Assembly (NCBI GenBank): GCA_905372235.1
Contig: CAJPOF010000008.1
Span: 1 to 58,244 of the forward strand
From: an uncultured Treponema sp.
GTDB taxonomy: Bacteria; Spirochaetota; Spirochaetia; Treponematales; Treponemataceae
DNA: 58,244 bases
Direction of reading: 5' to 3'
Below are positions 40,096-48,598 of this stretch, one piece after another. The stretch's first letter is position 1; each line of letters starts with the position of its first letter. Both the position numbers and the translations under genes were made by a program. Below the pieces are notes generated by a model. The model did no database searches. It was not told the origin of the DNA and saw only the letters and a program-made list of their open reading frames with translations.

Positions 40096-40314
40096 ATGAA
40101 AAGCTATTCACTTAGAAGTTTAGGTAACAAAAACGACTACATGACAATACTCAAGGAAACCGATGACGGCTACGTCATAAAGATTGTACGTGACATGGAC
40201 GGTTACGAAGATGTGACCACAGATTTTTTAAGCAAGGAACTTTTTGAAAGCTGCATAAGGACAGGATATCTTACAGAAATCGAAAAGCCTGTAAAAATTG
40301 CGGTAAACGCTTAA
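40096..40314 (+). CDS. small hypothetical protein, 72 aa
   Basis: Not recognised. A strong ribosome site (CAGGGGG) lies 4 nt before the ATG. The product (DYMTILKETDDGYVIKIVRD, then a helix FLSKELFESCIR) is acidic and looks like a small folded alpha/beta protein. It points away from tatD and its 3' end overlaps the convergent miaA by 4 bp. The good start signal supports a real gene. Confidence 0.6.
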   Translation: MKSYSLRSLGNKNDYMTILKETDDGYVIKIVRDMDGYEDVTTDFLSKELFESCIRTGYLTEIEKPVKIAVNA

Positions 40315-41255
40315 AAATATTTTTCCGCAAGTGCGATGGCGGCAGAAAGCCTCTGCTGCCTGTCCTGCACGGCGGGAAGCCAGTTTATCTTGACACCGTT
40401 TTTTTCCATGAATCGGAACCAAGTTTCTTGGCGTTTAGCAAACTTTCTTATTGCGATAAAAAGTTCTTCTTTCATTGCTTCCAGCGTTTTGTATTTTCCT
40501 TGAAGAAAAAAAGAACAATAGCGATATTCAAGACCAAGTTTTTCAAGACGAGACCAACTTGCGCCGTCATCGTGCAAACGCTGAACCTCATCCAACATCC
40601 CTTCGTCCAATCTTTCTTGAAGACGCTTGTATATATTCTCCCATATTTTGCCACGGCTGAACGTAGTTCCAATAATCAGCGGACGAATATCAGGACGCGG
40701 ATACATGGATTTTTTCAATTCTAAAGCCTTGTTTCCGTGCGTTCCGTAGAAAATTTCTATGCCCCGGACTACCCTCTCCCGTTCCAAAAGGTCGTTTTTT
40801 GTGTGAAGGTCGGGCTTCAACTCAAGATAGAGGGCCACAAGTTCGCTTAGACTTTTTTTCGCAAAAGATTTTCGCAGTTCCGCATCCTCCGGAACGTCTA
40901 CAAGGTCATAATTCCTTATCACGGCATCAAGATAAAGCCCTGTTCCGCCCACAATCACAGGAAGTTTTTTTCGCCCCACAACATCGTCAAAGACTTTGTA
41001 AAAATCCTGCTGATAGTGAAAGACGTTGTATTCCTCGCTCAAATCCGCGATATCTATCATGTGGCAGGGAACAATGCCACCCTGCGAAGAATATTCAGCC
41101 ATGTCCTTACCGGAACCTATGTCAAGACCTCGATAAGTTTGCCTTGAATCGGCGGAAATTATTTCTCCGCCGAACCTAAGCGAAAGTCCGACTCCTATCG
41201 CCGTTTTTCCGACTGCCGTAGGTCCAAGAAGAACTATAGAATTGTATTTTCCCAT
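40311..41255 (-). CDS. miaA: tRNA dimethylallyltransferase
   Basis: Adds a dimethylallyl group to A37 of tRNAs reading UNN codons. The P-loop LLGPTAVGKTAIGVGLS at the start, the SADSRQTYRGLDIGSGK segment, the VIVGGTGLYLDAV substrate loop, and the C-terminal QETWFRF motif that recognises tRNA are all visible. Length 314 aa is normal. Ends in a 4-bp overlap with the small gene at 40096. Confidence 0.95.
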   Translation of the reverse strand: MGKYNSIVLLGPTAVGKTAIGVGLSLRFGGEIISADSRQTYRGLDIGSGKDMAEYSSQGGIVPCHMIDIADLSEEYNVFHYQQDFYKVFDDVVGRKKLPVIVGGTGLYLDAVIRNYDLVDVPEDAELRKSFAKKSLSELVALYLELKPDLHTKNDLLERERVVRGIEIFYGTHGNKALELKKSMYPRPDIRPLIIGTTFSRGKIWENIYKRLQERLDEGMLDEVQRLHDDGASWSRLEKLGLEYRYCSFFLQGKYKTLEAMKEELFIAIRKFAKRQETWFRFMEKNGVKINWLPAVQDRQQRLSAAIALAEKYF

Positions 41256-41372
41256 GACAAAAAGAATCTATAATAAAGCGACAGATTTTACAACTCGCCG
41301 CCTTAGCAAAGAAGCAGGATTTACATCCACGCAAAAACTCCTGTAAAACCAAGGCGACAAAAACGACGTTTT

Positions 41373-41402
41373 TTGATTATTGAGTTTTTACGTTTATATA
41401 AT
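41373..41402 (+). promoter_or_regulatory. promoter before the fibronectin/TPR protein gene
   Basis: TTGATT (41373-41378) and TATAAT (41397-41402) lie 18 bp apart. Transcription would start near 41409, leaving only about 9 nt before the ATG at 41418. No Shine-Dalgarno is evident, so the mRNA may be near-leaderless. Confidence 0.6.
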
Positions 41403-41417
41403 TAGAATGGCTGTATC

Positions 41418-42314
41418 ATGAAGAAAAAAGCCATTGCTTTTGCGCTGTTTACATTTTTCACAGCGACAAACGGATTTTCAAAAGAAAGACCTATCGTAAA
41501 AGACATAAACGCATCGCACGGAAGCGGAACGGCTATCAGCGTGTCGTGGACATTACCCAAAGAATCCGACCCGCCGCTTGCAAAATTATTTGTTTACCGA
41601 AGCACAAAGCCGATAGGCTCGTTCTACGACCTTAACGAAACAAAACCGATAGCCGAACTTGAACCGGACAGTTCAAGTTTTTTGGACAATGTACAAGATT
41701 ACAGGGATTACTATTATGCGGTAACCGGCGAAGTAAACGGTCGGCAATTTGACATAATACTTCCTTCAATAAATTCGACTGTAAACGGAGTGCATAGAAA
41801 GATTCCGGAGACCAAACCCGAGGTGGCTTCTTTTTCATCGGAAAAAGAAAAAATCCATTCAAGCGGAAGCATAAGGGAAACTCCGCTCCCCTACCTTTAT
41901 TATACCGAAGGGCAAGCCAAGACACCCGTAAAAATGAAAAAAGAAGTCATGGACACGGGAAAAGAACTTTCCAAGGCGCACAAAATGAAATCCACCAAAA
42001 TTTCAGAGCCTTATGTGTTCGAAGAAGACCTTATTTCCCCCGACGGCGGAGACGATTTTTTACTGTTCGAGATTCTTCGGGATTCTTTCATTCAGAAAAA
42101 ATACTCAAAGGCAGAAGAACAATTGAAAAAACTTATCAGCACAAACAGGGCAAAATCCGTAACCGAGCGGGCAAAATTCTATCTTGGCGAATCCTATTAT
42201 TTTTCAGGAAACTACAGAGAGGCTGTAATCTCGTTTCTTTCAGTGTACGAAAAATATCCTGCGGTCTCCAAAAAATGGATAGACTCCGCGCTTGACTACT
42301 TGGAACCTCAATAA
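41418..42314 (+). CDS. secreted protein with Fn3-like and TPR-like regions
   Basis: A signal peptide (MKKKAIAFALFTFFTATNGFS) is followed by an Fn3-like beta domain (about 25-115: GTAISVSWTLPKESDPP, KLFVYRSTKPIGSFYDL, YYAVTGEVNG), a low-complexity basic linker and a C-terminal YbgF/TPR-like helical repeat (SFIQKKYSKAEEQLKKLIS, AKFYLGESYYFSGNYREAVISF). It probably scaffolds envelope proteins. Its last 7 bp overlap the convergent TPR gene. Confidence 0.7.
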   Translation: MKKKAIAFALFTFFTATNGFSKERPIVKDINASHGSGTAISVSWTLPKESDPPLAKLFVYRSTKPIGSFYDLNETKPIAELEPDSSSFLDNVQDYRDYYYAVTGEVNGRQFDIILPSINSTVNGVHRKIPETKPEVASFSSEKEKIHSSGSIRETPLPYLYYTEGQAKTPVKMKKEVMDTGKELSKAHKMKSTKISEPYVFEEDLISPDGGDDFLLFEILRDSFIQKKYSKAEEQLKKLISTNRAKSVTERAKFYLGESYYFSGNYREAVISFLSVYEKYPAVSKKWIDSALDYLEPQ

Positions 42315-44473
42315 ATGCTTCGGATAAGGTCCACGAACGACGGGATTCTTCTTATTCCAAAATCTTCCGCACTAAGGGCGGATTCTTCTTTGTCATTCAA
42401 ACTGTTCCCTGAGGAGTCTGCGTTGGGAGCGGGTCTAAGCTGGGCGGCTGTCTCCTGCACGGCTTCGGCGTTTCCCGAACCGGGCTGCTCCGAAGGCGGA
42501 ACGGAAAGAAGCACCAGCTGGTCGCCCGTGTTCACCCTGTCGTAAAATCCTTTTATTTCAAGGATTCCCTCCGAAACTTCCTCGCCTACCAACGTAACGG
42601 TGAATGAACCCAAAATGTCGCTTTCCTTGTAGATAACGCCGCTTGTCGTTCCGGAAGTTGTAACTCCGCCTTTTTTTACGATATCGAACACAGCCCCCTC
42701 TCGGAGGTTTTCGGAGCGTCCCAAATCGGAAAGCAGGACTTTTCCATTCCTTGCGACGATTTTTCCGGTAACTGGCAGTTTTTCCAATATCTCGTTTCTG
42801 AACCTGCGGAAAATATGCGAATACCTGTTGTTTCCCGCCCCGTAAATCGAATTTTCAGAAAGAAGATAGCCCGTTCGCCCGGAATAAAATTTGTATTCAA
42901 GCGTCAAATCTCTGTTTCCCTCGTCCTGATTTAAAATCACAAAATAGTCCAATCCGGAGTTCCTTGCGTTCTTGAACGCCTCGCCAAATCCGTTTACCGG
43001 AGAAACCCTGGCGTCCACGGAAGTAGACACAATGCCCGAAAAAACATCGCAGGCGAACTCGGAGGCGACCTTGTTTCCTTCCACATGATTCATATGCACG
43101 GGCGAAGGAACATAATAAATGCCCAAACTCCATCTTGTCTTGTCAAGGAAAAACGGATTCACGTTCCATTTTTTTGAAAGAGATTCACCCAAAATATCGC
43201 TGTACGCCTCTATTGTGTCGTCCATCGAAACCTGCGACGCATTTTTTTGGGGATTCTGATTTTCGGAATCGGAAGAGCCGTCCTTAAAATCCCTGTTTTT
43301 CTGGATGAACAGAAGCTGTTCAAGATAAAGTTCGTGCATTCCGTAAAGTTCAAGCATATCGGCAAAAGCGATACGCGCCTCTTCGTTCGAAGGGTCGAGT
43401 TTCAAAGCCCTTTGGTATTCCCAGACCATCTGAGAATTGTCGAACCGGCTTTTTGCAAGGCGGGCGACTTCCATGTGGTAGGCAGCCCATTCGCTTCTCC
43501 GTGAATCCTCGATTGAAATATTTTCCTTCACGGCAAGTTCAAGGGTCGCCCTCATAATCTCGTCGTCGGGAACGATTCTAAGACCCGCCGCCCACGTTTC
43601 TATTGCGTCGGAGACATCGCCCTTTCTGAACTGAGAGCATCCTTTTAAATACCATGCAGAAGCCGCAGAACGGTTTTTTGCAAGCCTGAAATCGCATATC
43701 GAAATGACTTCGTCATAGGATTTTTTTGCGTACAGAACTTTCGCCAAAAGTTCGTAAGCCCTGTCGTATTTTCCGTTCAGTTCCACGGCGATTCTGCACT
43801 GCTTTTCACAGGCGGAAAAATCGTTTTTCATGGCGTATATCACAGCGGAAAGATAATGAACTTCAGCCTCTCCGGAATAGAAACCCAGCGCAGACTCCAT
43901 GAAATGTTTTGCGTTGTCGTATTTTCCCATCTCGGCGGAAACAACAGCAAGACTTAAAAGAGCCTTCCGGTTCTTCCCCTCTCTTTTAAGGGCTTCTCGA
44001 TATTGCTTTTCCGCCCCTGTGATTTTTCCGTCAAAAAGGTCAAGTTCCGCAAGTCCGAACCTTGCTTCCACATTGTTCGGAAAAGTTTTAAGTATTTTTT
44101 CAAAAACGGCTCTTGCATCGGAAAATCTTTCCAAAGCGATGTATGTCATTCCTCTAAGATTGTCAACGGCGGCATCATCCCTAAGATATTTTTCCGCCTC
44201 GCCAAGCTGCTGAAGGGTCAAATCGTATTCGCCGAGCATATACGAACATTTTGAAAGGTTGAACCAAGCCGCCCCGTACGAAGGATTTTCGCCTATCGCC
44301 TCAAGAAAATGCTGGCTTGCAAGATACCAGTTTTCGTTTTCCTGTTCCGACACGCCGTCGGAAAAATAATCGCCTGCCGTCTTTTCCTTTGCGAACGACG
44401 GAAAACAGACAAACAGAAGAACGACAAAAGCGGCAAAAAACGCAGGATTTCTACCTTGACGATTGCTCTTCAT
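42308..44473 (-). CDS. secreted TPR protein, 721 aa
   Basis: Signal peptide (FFAAFVVLLFVCFPSFA, cleaved near residue 30) followed by about eleven TPR motifs from about 35 to 400 (for example YLASQHFLEAIGENPSYGAAW, ALLSLAVVSAEMGKYDNAKHF). A C-terminal domain of about 300 residues (GLDYFVILNQDEGNRDLTLEYK; KVLLSDLGRSENLREGAVFDI; LEIKGFYDRVNTGDQLVLL) has a CsgG/FlgT-like beta pattern. Probably a periplasmic assembly protein. It is the last gene of the uvrA-led run; its start overlaps the tlyC-like gene by 23 bp. Confidence 0.75.
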   Translation of the reverse strand: MKSNRQGRNPAFFAAFVVLLFVCFPSFAKEKTAGDYFSDGVSEQENENWYLASQHFLEAIGENPSYGAAWFNLSKCSYMLGEYDLTLQQLGEAEKYLRDDAAVDNLRGMTYIALERFSDARAVFEKILKTFPNNVEARFGLAELDLFDGKITGAEKQYREALKREGKNRKALLSLAVVSAEMGKYDNAKHFMESALGFYSGEAEVHYLSAVIYAMKNDFSACEKQCRIAVELNGKYDRAYELLAKVLYAKKSYDEVISICDFRLAKNRSAASAWYLKGCSQFRKGDVSDAIETWAAGLRIVPDDEIMRATLELAVKENISIEDSRRSEWAAYHMEVARLAKSRFDNSQMVWEYQRALKLDPSNEEARIAFADMLELYGMHELYLEQLLFIQKNRDFKDGSSDSENQNPQKNASQVSMDDTIEAYSDILGESLSKKWNVNPFFLDKTRWSLGIYYVPSPVHMNHVEGNKVASEFACDVFSGIVSTSVDARVSPVNGFGEAFKNARNSGLDYFVILNQDEGNRDLTLEYKFYSGRTGYLLSENSIYGAGNNRYSHIFRRFRNEILEKLPVTGKIVARNGKVLLSDLGRSENLREGAVFDIVKKGGVTTSGTTSGVIYKESDILGSFTVTLVGEEVSEGILEIKGFYDRVNTGDQLVLLSVPPSEQPGSGNAEAVQETAAQLRPAPNADSSGNSLNDKEESALSAEDFGIRRIPSFVDLIRSIY

Positions 44474-45266
44474 GTTTTACTCCTTCATCGGCGGAATGCC
44501 TTACAAGTTTCATAAGATTTATCCTATGTCCTTCCATATCCTGAACGATAAAATCCCAGTCTTTCCAAGCCGCCTTTTCGAATTTCACGGGGACTTTTCC
44601 AAAGAGGTCAAAAGCAAATCCTCCAAGGGAATCAAATTCCTCCGCAGGAAAATCCGCATCAAGGATTTCATTCAGATCGTCAAGGTCTACGCTGGCATCG
44701 CACAGCCACATACCATTTCCGATTTCAGTTATCTCTTCGCTTTCATTGTCAAACTCATCCTGAATGTCTCCGACAATCTCTTCGATTATGTCTTCCATCG
44801 TTATTATTCCGGCAACTCCGCCATACTCGTCTATCGCTATGGCTATATGAAGATGCCTTCGCTTGAACTCACGAAGCAGAGTGTCTATTCGCTTTGACTC
44901 AGGAACAAAAAAAGCCTTCCTGATAATCTTTTCAAGGGAAATGTCTTCTTCTCTGCTTAGCGAATAGATAAGATCCTTTACGTAAAGAACTCCAATCACA
45001 TTGTCGATTGATTCCGAATAGACAGGAAACCTAGAATGTCCGCTTTCGATTATTTTTTTGAAAAGAGCTTCACGAGTGGTGTCAGCGGAAATAAAATCCA
45101 CATCGATTCTTGGAACCATGACTTCTTTTATGGAAGTTTCGCTCAAATCCTCGATTCCCTGAATCATGTCTTTTTTTTCTTCGTTTATTATTGCCTGCTG
45201 TTCCCGGCTTATCACCTCGGAACCATGACTAATCTTATTTTTCTTCCTGTTGAAAAGCATAGACAT
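44451..45266 (-). CDS. tlyC: CBS/transporter-associated-domain protein (hemolysin C/CorC family)
   Basis: A soluble homologue of the CorC/TlyC group: two CBS motifs (IKEVMVPRIDVDFISADTT, RFPVYSESIDNVIGVLYVKDL; KRIDTLLREFKRRHLHIAIAIDEYGGVAGIITMEDI) and a C-terminal CorC_HlyC domain (LCDASVDLDDLNEILDADFPAEE). Suggested role is control of cation efflux or envelope stability rather than true haemolysis. Length 271 aa. It follows ybeY by 6 bp and overlaps the next gene. Confidence 0.88.
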   Translation of the reverse strand: MSMLFNRKKNKISHGSEVISREQQAIINEEKKDMIQGIEDLSETSIKEVMVPRIDVDFISADTTREALFKKIIESGHSRFPVYSESIDNVIGVLYVKDLIYSLSREEDISLEKIIRKAFFVPESKRIDTLLREFKRRHLHIAIAIDEYGGVAGIITMEDIIEEIVGDIQDEFDNESEEITEIGNGMWLCDASVDLDDLNEILDADFPAEEFDSLGGFAFDLFGKVPVKFEKAAWKDWDFIVQDMEGHRINLMKLVRHSADEGVKHEEQSSR

Positions 45267-45272
45267 CCTTTC

Positions 45273-45758
45273 TTATCTATAATTCATAATTACCGTATCT
45301 GAAAATTCTTCCAGAATTTTTTCCTGAATCTCAAGCATCTTGCAGACAGGCTTTACGCCTTTTTCTATATGCTCATCGCCGTGGTCATAGCCGTTAAGAT
45401 GCAAAAGCCCGTGTATAAGAAGACGTTTTAGTTCAGTGTCGGGAGGAACATCAAAATATTCCGAATTTTTAGGCAAGGTGTCAAGGCTTATAACAATGTC
45501 GCCGGCATTAATCCAGCTGCCCTCTTCATCCTCGTATTTCTCTCCGCTTTCAAACGAAAGAACGTCAGTCGGCGCATCGATGTTCCTGTATGTATTGTTT
45601 AAGCCCCGAATGAAATTGTCGTCACAGAAAAGAACGGAAACCTCCTCTCCGTCCATTCCAAGCCTGTCCATCACAGACTGAAGAAAATCCTTGACCTTGG
45701 AAATCCATTCCGGTTCGGTAAGTTCTTCCTGCATAGAAACAAGAATTCTATCAGCCAT
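45273..45758 (-). CDS. ybeY: endoribonuclease YbeY, 16S rRNA maturation
   Basis: A single-strand RNase that processes the 16S rRNA 3' end. The zinc motif HGLLHLNGYDHGDEH near residue 125 is the hallmark, preceded by NNTYRNIDAPTDVLSFES and GDIVISLDTL. Length 161 aa. It overlaps the HD phosphodiesterase gene by 8 bp and keeps the conserved phoH-HD-ybeY order. Confidence 0.95.
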   Translation of the reverse strand: MADRILVSMQEELTEPEWISKVKDFLQSVMDRLGMDGEEVSVLFCDDNFIRGLNNTYRNIDAPTDVLSFESGEKYEDEEGSWINAGDIVISLDTLPKNSEYFDVPPDTELKRLLIHGLLHLNGYDHGDEHIEKGVKPVCKMLEIQEKILEEFSDTVIMNYR

Positions 45759-47610
45759 TCAGCTTCACCTCATTAATGGTCCGGTCTCCCAGCACAGCTT
45801 TCCGAGCGGCATCCACTTTGGCTTCATGCGCAGAAGTTTCATGTATTTTTTTCGTTCCCTTATCTTTTTTTGAATCTTTTATCTTGGCATCCTTCTCGAC
45901 TTCCGGATTATGAGCGGTCTCCGTTTTTTCATCCGAAGTTTTATTCTGCTCAGGATCTTTCTGGTCGGGATATTTGACTCGATTATGGTAAACGCCAACC
46001 AGAAGTTTCACGAAGGATTCCCTGATTTTTGTTATATCGCTGAAAGTAAGCGAACAGTCGTCAAGCTGATGATGTTCCACCTTGGAATTTATAAGCATCT
46101 GAATGAACTTATCCAGCCTTTCTTCGGTGGGATTGTCCAGCGTGCGGCAGGCGGCTTCAACAGTGTCTGCAAGCATAACGACAGCGGATTCCTTTGAGCG
46201 AGGCGGATGACCGGGATATGAAAAGTCCGCAGGATTTGCATTCGGGTCTAGTTTCTGCGCCTTGTCAAAGAAAAAGGCAATCAGGCTGTTTCCGTGATGT
46301 TCTTCTATTATGTCTATCAACACCTGCGGAAGATGAAGCTGCCTCGCCTTTTCAACGCCTTTACGCACATGGCTTTTTAGGATTGAGGCAGAAAGGTTTG
46401 GATTCAAATCGTCGTGCTTGTTCGGAGAGCCTGCGTGGACATTCTCGGCAAAATATTCGCTTTGGTCTATCTTTCCGATGTCGTGATACCATGCGCCGAC
46501 CTTCGCGATAAGAGGGTCTGCTCCGATTTCTCTGCAGGCGTTTTCGGCAAGCTGCCCCACCATCTGAGAATGCTGGTAAGTTCCGCTTGCCGTAATGAAA
46601 AGTTTTTTTAGAATCGGAACGTTCGTGTCCAAAAGGTCCATCATTCGGAAAACAGAGGCGGTGTTCAATATCCATTCGATTGGAGTAATAAGAGCAAGCG
46701 CAAGAATCCCTGAAAGGAATCCGTTTCCGGCGACCCCGCCAATCAGCATCGCCATATGGCTTACACCCTCGCCGGTGAAAATGACTTTAAACAGGTATAC
46801 AAACACAATGTTTATGAACGCCATGACTATCGCCACAAAAATCATATGGATTCTTTTCTCGATTTTTCGGACAACAATCGAAGAGGCGATGCTTGTCGAA
46901 AGCGTATAAAGGAACGGCACAATCTCATAACCGGAGGCGGCAAACACACCCAACGCAACCACTATCGAAAAAAGCATTGCGCTAAGGTCTCCGTAGAGGA
47001 TGGCTTCTATCAGCACGAAAAGTGTAGCCGGAATTATCACGGTGAGCATGAACGGATGCGAAAACACCTGCGCCTTTGAGCCGAAAGCCGTCGCGCCATA
47101 TATAACAAGAAAACATATGGTCTGGAACACAAACTCGCGGAGCATGGGTTTCCGGCCGAGCGGCGCATACATAAAAAACACCACCCAAAGCACAAGAAGA
47201 GCCAAAAGGAAAAGCTCCGAATTTGCGAACGCCCTGTAGTCAAGATATACGGGAGATTCAGCCATTTTCTTGAGTTTTGCGAACGCTTCCTCCGTGATGG
47301 GAAAACCTTTTTTTATGATTTTCTCGCCTTCCTCGATAAACACGGGATTCAGTTCGTCCGCCGGAATAGATCTTGGAGCGTATATGGTCCTATCCGATAT
47401 CTGCCCAATCTCAAAATCGCTAAGCCTGTAGTTCGCTATAGTCTGACTTGTGGCGACATCAAAAAAATTAAGCACCGACACGGAAATATATCCCAAAAAT
47501 ATGAGTATTATTACCTTGTAGTGTCTTTTTAAAAAGGCAGCCGCAGATTCCATAAATCCCTGAACCTCGCTGTCCTTGGTTATAAATGCATTAGAATTGC
47601 TCTTTTTCAT
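45751..47610 (-). CDS. 7TM-HD domain phosphodiesterase (PgpH-like)
   Basis: PgpH-type proteins degrade c-di-AMP. Residues about 20-40 form a first membrane helix (YKVIILIFLGYISVSVLNFF), then an extracytoplasmic segment shorter than in Firmicutes, six to seven hydrophobic helices (about 115-310), and the cytosolic HD domain with the GTYQHSQMVGQLAE, GAWYHDIGKID and IIEEHHGNSLIAFFF motifs. A basic/acidic low-complexity tail (KKDKGTKKIHE) follows. ATG at 47610 is preferred because AGGG lies 9 nt upstream; an ATG at 47628 is the alternative. It overlaps phoH by 20 bp and ybeY by 8. Confidence 0.92.
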   Translation of the reverse strand: MKKSNSNAFITKDSEVQGFMESAAAFLKRHYKVIILIFLGYISVSVLNFFDVATSQTIANYRLSDFEIGQISDRTIYAPRSIPADELNPVFIEEGEKIIKKGFPITEEAFAKLKKMAESPVYLDYRAFANSELFLLALLVLWVVFFMYAPLGRKPMLREFVFQTICFLVIYGATAFGSKAQVFSHPFMLTVIIPATLFVLIEAILYGDLSAMLFSIVVALGVFAASGYEIVPFLYTLSTSIASSIVVRKIEKRIHMIFVAIVMAFINIVFVYLFKVIFTGEGVSHMAMLIGGVAGNGFLSGILALALITPIEWILNTASVFRMMDLLDTNVPILKKLFITASGTYQHSQMVGQLAENACREIGADPLIAKVGAWYHDIGKIDQSEYFAENVHAGSPNKHDDLNPNLSASILKSHVRKGVEKARQLHLPQVLIDIIEEHHGNSLIAFFFDKAQKLDPNANPADFSYPGHPPRSKESAVVMLADTVEAACRTLDNPTEERLDKFIQMLINSKVEHHQLDDCSLTFSDITKIRESFVKLLVGVYHNRVKYPDQKDPEQNKTSDEKTETAHNPEVEKDAKIKDSKKDKGTKKIHETSAHEAKVDAARKAVLGDRTINEVKLNG

Positions 47611-48556
47611 TTTCGTAAGCCCTAACAATCTTTTTTACCAAAGGATTTCTGGCAACATCCTCTGCCGTCAAACGGTTCATTCCTACCTCATCCAATCCGG
47701 AAAGAAGATTCATGGAATGCACCAGTCCTGACTGCTTTTTATTCGGAAGATCTATCTGCGTTATGTCGCCTGTGACAAAGATTTTGGAATCTTCGCCCAT
47801 ACGTGTCAAAAACATTTTCATCTGCTCTTTAGTTGCGTTCTGCGCCTCATCCAGAATCATCACGGATTCCCGCAGAGTCCGCCCCCTCATGTATGCAAGG
47901 GGAGCTGTCTCTATTATCCCCGCATCCAAAAGACGGGCTATGCTTTCCTTGGAAATGAGCATCTCCATCGAGTCGAACAAAGGACGAAGGTAAGGATTGA
48001 TTTTTTCTTCAAGCACACCCGGAAGATAGCCCAAACTCTCGCCCGCCTCGACTATAGGACGAGAAAGCACAAGTTTTTTTTTCTTGTGGCTAAGCACAAG
48101 CCGAAGAGCCTCCGCCACGGCAAGAAAGGTCTTTCCGCTGCCTGCAGCACCGTAGCAGAAAACAAGGTCCGATTTCCTCATGGAAAGTATGTAGTCAGCC
48201 TGGTTCTGCGTGCGTGGATAGACCTTTCGGGTAAAACCATTGGCGAACACAGACACGCTTTCCACGCATGTATTTTTCTGAACATTCAAAACGGAAGCGA
48301 TTATGTCAAAAGGATTTTTTTCGCCCAAATTCATCTCGTCGATAAGACGATCGATTATGAAGCGGAATTTCTGCCTCTTTTCAGAATCGTCAGTATCTAC
48401 GGAAATCTCGTTTCCCTTTGTGAACACAGGAAGACCAAGATGTTCTTCGATGAGTTTAAGATTATCGTCATTTGTGCCGCACACACACGAAAGCAAAGCA
48501 GAATCAGGCACAACAATGGTATATTCATTCACAGTTCGGTTAATTGTAAAGTCCAT
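47591..48556 (-). CDS. phoH: PhoH family ATPase
   Basis: A P-loop ATPase associated with RNA metabolism. An N-terminal KH-like/PhoH-leader half is followed by Walker A (FCYGAAGSGKTFLA), the PhoH motif LVLSRPIVEAGESLGYLPG, Walker B SVMILDEAQNATKEQMK and GDITQIDLPNKKQSGL. ATG at 48556 (321 aa) follows CAGGAAA; a TTG at 48580 is less likely. It is linked to pgpH-like and ybeY in the classic order. Confidence 0.94.
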   Translation of the reverse strand: MDFTINRTVNEYTIVVPDSALLSCVCGTNDDNLKLIEEHLGLPVFTKGNEISVDTDDSEKRQKFRFIIDRLIDEMNLGEKNPFDIIASVLNVQKNTCVESVSVFANGFTRKVYPRTQNQADYILSMRKSDLVFCYGAAGSGKTFLAVAEALRLVLSHKKKKLVLSRPIVEAGESLGYLPGVLEEKINPYLRPLFDSMEMLISKESIARLLDAGIIETAPLAYMRGRTLRESVMILDEAQNATKEQMKMFLTRMGEDSKIFVTGDITQIDLPNKKQSGLVHSMNLLSGLDEVGMNRLTAEDVARNPLVKKIVRAYENEKEQF

Positions 48557-48598
48557 CAGGTTTCCTGTCAATGATTGCAAAAGCGAATTCGGAACGCT